A stretch of 5,226 bases of DNA from Hyphomicrobiales bacterium (GTDB taxonomy: Bacteria > Pseudomonadota > Alphaproteobacteria > Rhizobiales > Devosiaceae): positions 1-5,226 of the forward strand of contig WFOP01000174.1 in assembly GCA_015487985.1 (NCBI GenBank), given 5' to 3'. A program made the position numbers and the translations under genes. Positions 1 through 5,226 of the stretch are shown here, one piece after another. Numbering within the stretch: the stretch's first letter is position 1; the number at the start of each line of letters is the position of its first letter. Under the pieces are notes generated by a model that was given only the letters and a program-made list of their open reading frames with translations, did not search any database and was not told the DNA's origin.

Positions 1-466
1 CATCAATAACCCGCAAAATTTCATCAAAGTTGCGCCCCACATTCATCGGGTAGGTCATGGTGAGACGAATCTTTTTGTCGGGATCAATGATGAACACGGA
101 CCGCACGGCCTGGGTTGTGCTTTCATCATCGTGAATCATGTCGTAAAGCCGCGCAATTCTCAAATCCTTATCGGCAATGATGGGGAATTTCAGTTCCGTA
201 TTCTGGGTGTCGTTTACATCCTTGATCCAGGTGAAATGTTCATCCACGGTGTCGGTGGACAAACCGATGGGCTTGGTATTTCGCGCAGCAAACTGGTCGG
301 CCAATTGTGCTGTCCTGCCCATTTCGGTGGTGCAAACCGGTGTGAAATCGGCGGGATGAGAAAAGAAAAATACCCAGGAATTACCAATCCAATCGTGAAA
401 GTTGATTTTTCCGTTGGTGGTTTCTGCAGTGAAATCGGGAGCTGTCGAGCCAATATGTGTACTCAT
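1..466 (-). CDS. 1-Cys peroxiredoxin (Prx6 type), C-terminus cut by window edge
   Basis: A thiol peroxidase that reduces hydrogen peroxide and organic hydroperoxides in the cytoplasm through one peroxidatic cysteine. About 155 residues are visible; family members usually have about 210-220, so the C-terminal dimerisation part lies beyond position 1. From the chosen start, the thioredoxin-fold core begins with APDFTAET (residues 9-16) and FHDWIG (23-28). The active-site signature PxxxTxxC is HPADFTPVCTTE, with P38, T42 and catalytic C45. The conserved active-site arginine is R122 in AVRSVFIIDP. The PVCTTE motif and the later IRLTMTYP...GRNFDEILRVID stretch match the Prx6/1-Cys subfamily rather than 2-Cys AhpC. 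Two in-frame ATGs lie close together (478 and 466). I chose 466 because a GGA sits 7 nt before it, while 478 has no good ribosome binding site. The next gene upstream, glpR, is on the same strand but about 190 bp away, and a separate promoter is possible. The family call is secure; the exact start is less so. Confidence 0.93.
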   Translation of the reverse strand, partial: MSTHIGSTAPDFTAETTNGKINFHDWIGNSWVFFFSHPADFTPVCTTEMGRTAQLADQFAARNTKPIGLSTDTVDEHFTWIKDVNDTQNTELKFPIIADKDLRIARLYDMIHDDESTTQAVRSVFIIDPDKKIRLTMTYPMNVGRNFDEILRVID

Positions 467-478
467 TTTTGTGTCCAT

Positions 479-659
479 TCTTTTGAGTTGCGGCATGCTT
501 GCGGAGTCAATCTGTCCTAAAGAATGCCGGATTTGACAATTGGGTCATATATGGGGCGGGAAACGGTAGTTTCAATGCCGATAGCGCGAATTTGAAGTCA
601 ATTGCAGCGGTTCATAGTGGCGTTGATTTTTCCCGACAACCAGTCATGGGATAGTTTCG
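479..659. other. Intergenic region between glpR and the peroxiredoxin gene
   Basis: About 180 bp with no coding potential that I trust. It holds the candidate peroxiredoxin promoter and an 8-bp palindrome, CATATATG, at 546-553, which overlaps the candidate -10 box. I see no hairpin plus T-run that would terminate glpR transcription, so read-through from glpR into the peroxiredoxin gene cannot be excluded. No RNA gene is recognisable. Confidence 0.5.
546..575 (-). promoter_or_regulatory. Possible sigma-70-type promoter for the peroxiredoxin gene
   Basis: On the minus strand, TTGAAA (570-575) matches the -35 consensus at five of six positions. It is followed after 18 bp by TATATG (546-551), which matches the -10 consensus at four of six. 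Transcription would begin near 539, giving a leader of about 70 nt. The site lies in the gap between glpR and the peroxiredoxin gene, where a promoter would be expected if the two are not co-transcribed. The spacing is one base longer than ideal and the call rests on visual matching only. Confidence 0.3.
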
Positions 660-1424
660 TTATGTGGTAGTCTCAATGAGGTTCACTTCATTGTCAGCGC
701 AGATTTTGCGCAATTCTTCGCTTTTGCAGGTGTCGGTTACAAAGGTGCTCATCTGAGAAATATGGGCAATGCGAACCGGGGCGGTGCGTTCGGTTTTTGT
801 GCTGTCGGCCACCAAAATCACATGACGGGCGTTTTCAATAATGGCGCGGGCGACTTTCACTTCGCGAAAATCATAATCCAGCAAAGCGCCGGTCTGGTCG
901 ATGGCGGACACACCAATAATGGCATAATCCACCGAAAACTGGCGCATGAAATCCACCGCCGCCTCCCCGACAATCCCCCCGTCTGAAGCGCGCACAACGC
1001 CGCCGGCAATAATGACTTCAAATTGCGGATATACCCGCAACCGATTGGCAACATTGATATTATTGGTGATGACCATCAGCCTGGCGCGTTGCAGCAAAGC
1101 ATGGCCGACTGCTTCGGTTGTGGTGCCGATATTGATAAAAAGGGATGCATTGTCGGGAATGAGTTCGGCGGCGGCACGGCCAATATCGCGCTTTTCTGTT
1201 TCTGATATCAGGCGGCGTTGCTCATATTCCATATTCTCGGTGCCGGAGGGGAATACTGCTCCCCCATGAATGCGTGACAGGATACGGGCGCGGCATAAAT
1301 CATTGAGGTCTTTGCGAATTGTCTGGGGGGTCACATTAAATCGAACGGCGAGGTCATCAACACTGACGCGCCCTGAAATTTTTGCGGATTCAACGATTTG
1401 GGTATGCCGTGGATTAAGATACAT
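660..1424 (-). CDS. glpR: GlpR-like DeoR-family transcriptional repressor
   Basis: A cytoplasmic DNA-binding repressor. In the characterised E. coli homologue, glycerol-3-phosphate is the inducer and the glp genes are targets; the ligand here is inferred from family resemblance. The 254 residues match the usual GlpR length (about 252). An N-terminal winged helix-turn-helix spans about residues 3-57, with recognition helix VTPQTIRKDLNDL (31-43) and the wing ending in RIHGGA. The C-terminal sugar-phosphate sensor domain shows INIGTTTEAVGHAL (97-110), ITNNINVAN (119-127), AGGVVRASDGGIVGEA (140-155) and REVKVARAIIENARHV (187-202), closely paralleling E. coli GlpR. ATGs at 1430 and 1424 are in frame. 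A GAG sits 8 nt before 1424 but only 2 nt before 1430, so I chose 1424; the difference is two residues. The LOG-family gene ends 56 bp upstream on the same strand with no terminator between, so co-transcription is plausible. No glycerol gene (glpD, glpK, transporter) is visible nearby. Confidence 0.88.
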   Translation of the reverse strand: MYLNPRHTQIVESAKISGRVSVDDLAVRFNVTPQTIRKDLNDLCRARILSRIHGGAVFPSGTENMEYEQRRLISETEKRDIGRAAAELIPDNASLFINIGTTTEAVGHALLQRARLMVITNNINVANRLRVYPQFEVIIAGGVVRASDGGIVGEAAVDFMRQFSVDYAIIGVSAIDQTGALLDYDFREVKVARAIIENARHVILVADSTKTERTAPVRIAHISQMSTFVTDTCKSEELRKICADNEVNLIETTT

Positions 1425-1480
1425 TTGCATTTCTCACGCGTGTTCTTTGACATCACTTTACGCAGTTTCGGGGGCAAATT

Positions 1481-2056
1481 CTATCCCGCCAGATTTTCCC
1501 ACTTGGGTGTGGGAGCCTTAAAACGATTAAAGGCTTCAAGCAAGTCTTCAATCGAGGGGGAAAAGTTCACCATTGTGGCATGCTCAATACTTAAAAAATC
1601 CCGCGCGACCATTGATTGTATCATTTGGTTCAGGGGTTGATAAAATCCATCCACATCAAGAAAGGCGCCGGGTTTGTCGTGGATTCGAAGTTGTAGCCAT
1701 GTCCACTGTTCAAAAATTTCCTCCATGGTCCCTGCCCCGCCCGGCAGTGCAATAAAACCGTCGGCCAGTTCTGCCATTTTCGTTTTTCGCTCGTGCATGT
1801 TCTTAACGACAAACAATTCCGTGAGATTTGGATGGGCCAATTCTTTGTCGGCCAGAACTTCAGGGATTACCCCATAAACCCTGCCCCCATTTGCAAGGGC
1901 TGCATTAGCGGTGATCCCCATCAGGCCAACATGCCCGCCCCCATAGACTAAATTGATGCCACGGCGGGCAAGTGTCGCACCAACATGACGGGCAGCATCG
2001 GCAAAAACAGGGGTGTTGCCGGGGCGGGAGCCGCAAAAAATACAGATGCTTTTCAT
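1481..2056 (-). CDS. LOG-family protein (nucleoside 5'-monophosphate phosphoribohydrolase)
   Basis: A cytoplasmic Rossmann-fold enzyme of the TIGR00730/LOG family. Characterised members cleave cytokinin riboside 5'-monophosphates or AMP to the free base and ribose 5-phosphate; the substrate here is not known. The 191 residues are typical. Visible motifs are ICIFCGSRPGN (4-14), the nucleotide-binding YGGGHVGLMG (38-47), the conserved MHERK (87-91, catalytic R90) and the diagnostic PGGxGTxxE as PGGAGTMEE (105-113, catalytic E113), followed by EQWTWLQL. The domain is complete and intact. ATGs at 2065 and 2056 are in frame. GGA lies 8 nt before 2056, whereas 2065 overlaps that GGA and has no site of its own, so I chose 2056, which also gives the usual MKSICxFCGS opening. 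The small DUF4169 gene ends 33 bp upstream on the same strand, suggesting co-transcription. Old annotations as 'lysine decarboxylase' for this family are known to be wrong. Confidence 0.92.
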   Translation of the reverse strand: MKSICIFCGSRPGNTPVFADAARHVGATLARRGINLVYGGGHVGLMGITANAALANGGRVYGVIPEVLADKELAHPNLTELFVVKNMHERKTKMAELADGFIALPGGAGTMEEIFEQWTWLQLRIHDKPGAFLDVDGFYQPLNQMIQSMVARDFLSIEHATMVNFSPSIEDLLEAFNRFKAPTPKWENLAG

Positions 2057-2064
2057 TTTTTTCA

Positions 2065-2067
2065 TCC
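2065..2067 (-). promoter_or_regulatory. Ribosome binding site deciding the LOG-gene start
   Basis: GGA on the minus strand lies 8 nt before the ATG at 2056. Its last base is the A of the alternative ATG at 2065, so both cannot serve together. This favours initiation at 2056. Confidence 0.5.
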
Positions 2068-2089
2068 AGATAAAAGTTGTGGCTTCAAA

Positions 2090-2269
2090 TCAGTCTTTTG
2101 AAACCTTGTGTGCGTCCAGAAAGGCTTTTGCCTTTTTAGTTTTCGTCTTTTCGAGCTTTTTTTGTGAACCGGTTCGGCCAAATTTGACCCGATTGCTTTG
2201 TGCCGTTCGTTCTTTTTCCGCCCGCGCACGTTTTTTGCGTTCTGTGCCTAATTTTATTATCTGAGCCAT
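2090..2269 (-). CDS. Small basic DUF4169-family protein, 59 aa
   Basis: A 59-residue, strongly basic protein: 20 Lys/Arg against 6 Asp/Glu. It opens with MAQIIKLGTERKKRARAEKE, contains the family's NRVKFGRT block (26-33) and ends with FLDAHKVSKD (50-59). The pattern of an N-terminal 'M-[AG]-x-I-[IV]-x-L', then a Lys/Arg/Ala/Glu-rich helix, an N-R-x-x-F-G-R-T centre and an LDAH(x) ending is that of DUF4169, an uncharacterised family common in Alphaproteobacteria. There is no signal peptide or membrane segment, and the charge suggests nucleic-acid or ribosome contact, but that is inference only. ATG at 2269 is preceded by GGA with 7 nt spacing, and the stop is TGA at 2090. It is followed after 33 bp by the LOG-family gene and is divergent from the exported jelly-roll protein gene. 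In other Alphaproteobacteria I recall DUF4169 genes near fumC and a ribbon-helix-helix gene; neither is seen here. Confidence 0.85.
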   Translation of the reverse strand: MAQIIKLGTERKKRARAEKERTAQSNRVKFGRTGSQKKLEKTKTKKAKAFLDAHKVSKD

Positions 2270-2361
2270 TGAAAAATCCGGGAATACAGGTTGTTTGAAA
2301 TTTGTTTATTGCGGTAGTCTGTGCGTTCTACTTGGCTTACTACATATTTGGGAATTCTCTA
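2270..2361. promoter_or_regulatory. Divergent intergenic region between DUF4169 and the jelly-roll gene
   Basis: Ninety-two AT-rich base pairs separate two divergently transcribed genes, so promoters for both directions should lie here or just inside the genes. I could not pick out a convincing -35/-10 pair on either strand: TTGAAA at 2295-2300 (plus) lacks a good -10 partner. On the plus strand GGGA at 2350-2353 lies 8 nt before the ATG at 2362 and serves as its ribosome binding site. On the minus strand GGA lies 7 nt before the ATG at 2269. Confidence 0.5.
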
Positions 2362-3120
2362 ATGCAAATGTTCGCACGTTTATGGAAAAACAGTTTCAGC
2401 CTGAGGCCTGTTGTGCGTGTTTTTGCAATATGGGGGGCTGTGGTTTGGGGCGGTCAGGCAGTATTTGGCCAAAATATCACAGCAAACAGCACCCCCAGCA
2501 CCTACATTGGCCTTGGAAATATTTTGTGGACTTTTGATGAATATGAATTGGGGGATGCGCCGGCCAACTGGCAAACCGGCATTGAGCAGAACCCTTCGGA
2601 CCCCGGAATCTGGCAGGTGGTGCGCGAAGAAGATCGCGCGAGCTTTAATCAGGTTCTGGCCATGGCAAACCCCAGCGATGGGGGCTTGTTTGGTTTGTTC
2701 GGGCGCACCTTTAATCTTGTTTGGCTTGAGGGTTCTTCATTTCACAACGGGGAAATCGAAGTGCAATTCCGTGCTGTTGGGGGAGAAAACAACCAAGGCG
2801 GGGGCATTGTGTGGCGCTTGCAGGACAAGAGCAATTATTATCTTGCCCGCTTTGATCCGCTTGAAAGCAATTTTGCTATTTATTTTGTCAGAAACGGCGC
2901 CCGTCAGGAGCTTGCCTCCACCCATGTTCGCCTGTCCGAACATGACTGGCATGGAATGAAGATCGTGCAACGGGGCAACGAGTTCGCAGGTTATCTGAAC
3001 GGGCAAAAACTTTTGAACGGATCAAGCAACCTGTTCAGAAAGGCCGGGGCAATCGGATTGTGGACAAAAGGCGATGCGGTGACCTGGTTTGATAACCTCA
3101 TCATGCGCCCGGCAGATTAG
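2362..3120 (+). CDS. Predicted exported LamG/DUF1080-like jelly-roll protein of unknown function
   Basis: A 252-residue protein that looks exported. The N-terminus has four basic residues (R6, K9, R15, R19), a hydrophobic core at about 20-33 and small residues suitable for signal peptidase I cleavage near residues 33-36 (GQAVFG/QN). The mature part is a single concanavalin-like beta-sandwich. It has an N-terminal strand LWTFDEYELGDAPANW (55-70), the core GGGIVWRLQDKSNYYLARFD (147-166), then YFVRNGARQEL, DWHGMKIVQRGNEFAGYLNG (195-214) and a closing GAIGLWTKGDAVTWFDNLIM (229-248). This succession (unfilled gap, 'G-G-I-V-W-R', 'N-Y-Y-x-x-R', 'W-H-x-x-K', 'G-x-x-G-L-W-T-K', 'x-F-D-N-L') is that of LamG/DUF1080 domains, which often bind or act on glycans; no catalytic pair is identified. 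There are no cysteines. An in-frame TTG at 2302 would add 20 residues, but ATG 2362 has GGGA at 8 nt and a proper signal-peptide start. The gene ends 8 bp from the end of convergent pyrG. The function and any partner are unknown. Confidence 0.82.
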   Translation: MQMFARLWKNSFSLRPVVRVFAIWGAVVWGGQAVFGQNITANSTPSTYIGLGNILWTFDEYELGDAPANWQTGIEQNPSDPGIWQVVREEDRASFNQVLAMANPSDGGLFGLFGRTFNLVWLEGSSFHNGEIEVQFRAVGGENNQGGGIVWRLQDKSNYYLARFDPLESNFAIYFVRNGARQELASTHVRLSEHDWHGMKIVQRGNEFAGYLNGQKLLNGSSNLFRKAGAIGLWTKGDAVTWFDNLIMRPAD

Positions 3121-3128
3121 CTTGTGGC

Positions 3129-4853
<1,725 letters not shown>

Positions 4854-4884
4854 AAAAAAGAAGGGGATGCGAACATCCCCTTTT
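4854..4884 (-). terminator. Intrinsic terminator after secG
   Basis: On the minus strand the RNA reads as a perfect nine-base-pair stem, AAGGGGAUG pairing with CAUCCCCUU (4874-4882 and 4861-4869), closing on a UUCG loop (4870-4873). One more A-U pair is possible at 4884/4859, beyond a G-U-like position. The stem is followed by a C and six U's (4854-4859). A GC-rich stem, stable tetraloop and U-run are the textbook signs of Rho-independent termination. It starts about 34 nt after the secG stop codon and lies about 100 bp before pyrG, so it separates the two transcription units. On the plus strand it is followed by only four T's and is probably weak that way. Confidence 0.88.
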
Positions 4885-4917
4885 CCAACTGGTTTTGTAG
4901 TTCATCCCCATTCGGCT

Positions 4918-5226
4918 TTATGATCCTGATCCTGGTGCCTGTGGCGTGGCGCCGGGAACCGGCAGATCGGAGGTGGCGGAAGGTGCGGCCGGTGCCGGGG
5001 TGCTGGTGGTATCCATGGCGTTTGGCACCGGAAGGGCATTGCCCCCGGAGCTTTCAAGCTGCATGGCGTTTAGCGCATCAAGCACGCTTGGTTGGGCGCC
5101 ATCCTGCGTCACGCTGTCCAAAATGGAATTGGTGCCACGATCGATATCTGCGACAATGGACAGGGCAATAGCCGTTCCCATAAACAGAACGGCCAAAATA
5201 GCGGTTGTTCGGGAAAGCAGGTTTGC
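4918..5226 (-). CDS. secG: SecG, preprotein translocase subunit (N-terminus cut by window edge)
   Basis: SecG is the small inner-membrane subunit of the SecYEG translocon and helps SecA-driven export. The visible 102 residues are the C-terminal part; the reading frame stays open to the right edge, and the first transmembrane segment and start lie beyond it. The first visible residues, ANLLSRTTAILAVLFMGTAIA, are the typical SecG entry to the second transmembrane helix: the conserved 'a-N-x-L-[ST]-R-x-T-[AW]-[IV]-L-A' pattern, then about 20 hydrophobic residues ending at LSIVAD. The rest (about 70 residues) is a low-complexity Pro/Ala/Ser/Thr tail, a feature common in alphaproteobacterial SecG and unlike the short E. 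coli protein. A TTG inside this helix (5196) could pass for a start, but the conserved residues before it show the gene continues. An intrinsic terminator follows the stop at once, and pyrG is next on the same strand. Confidence 0.88.
   Translation of the reverse strand, partial: ANLLSRTTAILAVLFMGTAIALSIVADIDRGTNSILDSVTQDGAQPSVLDALNAMQLESSGGNALPVPNAMDTTSTPAPAAPSATSDLPVPGATPQAPGSGS

Noticed and set aside
131..520. Plus-strand open frame of 129 codons over the peroxiredoxin region
   Set aside because: It lies antisense to a clear peroxiredoxin with intact active-site motifs, resembles no known family, and is a codon-bias shadow.
557..635. Inverted repeat CGGGAAA (557-563) and TTTCCCG (629-635)
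   Set aside because: The arms are only 7 bp with a 65-base loop. Such a pair is expected by chance and shows no terminator or operator context.
2302..2361. TTG-initiated 20-residue N-terminal extension of the jelly-roll protein
   Set aside because: The TTG has no ribosome binding site. The ATG at 2362 has GGGA at 8 nt and starts a normal signal peptide, while the extension would put a second hydrophobic stretch before it.
2411..2959. Plus-strand open frame of 182 codons within the jelly-roll gene, in another frame
   Set aside because: The overlapping frame has a signal peptide and a coherent beta-sandwich domain; this one has neither.

Overview
The window looks like an ordinary chromosomal stretch from an alphaproteobacterium of intermediate G+C (about half, judged by eye). 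The main clues are a small basic DUF4169-type protein (a family I know essentially from Alphaproteobacteria), a SecG with a long Pro/Ala-rich tail directly upstream of pyrG, and a GlpR of the common proteobacterial type. I cannot assign a genus.

Layout, left to right. Positions 1-466 (minus) hold the N-terminal three quarters of a 1-Cys (Prx6-type) peroxiredoxin whose C-terminus lies beyond the left edge. A gap of about 190 bp follows, containing a possible peroxiredoxin promoter. Then come three minus-strand genes in a row: a GlpR/DeoR-family repressor (660-1424), a LOG-family phosphoribohydrolase (1481-2056) and a 59-residue DUF4169 protein (2090-2269). Reading from 2269 leftward, the order is DUF4169, LOG, glpR, with gaps of 33 and 56 bp, so they could form one transcript. 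The plus-strand gene 2362-3120 is divergent from this group. It encodes an exported protein with a LamG/DUF1080-like beta-jelly-roll domain, and it ends 8 bp from the end of the convergent pyrG (3129-4757, minus). Upstream of pyrG is a strong intrinsic terminator with a UUCG loop (about 4854-4884), which closes transcription from secG. The C-terminal part of secG (4918-5226, minus) runs off the right edge.

The genes do not form one pathway. They cover CTP synthesis (pyrG), protein export (secG), peroxide detoxification (1-Cys Prx), glycerol-3-phosphate-type transcriptional control (glpR), nucleotide or cytokinin-type hydrolysis (LOG), and two poorly understood proteins (DUF4169 and the exported jelly-roll protein). 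I see no mobile element, CRISPR array, tRNA or rRNA, and no convincing previously undescribed system. The most open questions are the role of the exported jelly-roll protein, what the apparently orphan GlpR controls, and how the two convergent transcripts at 3120/3129 end.
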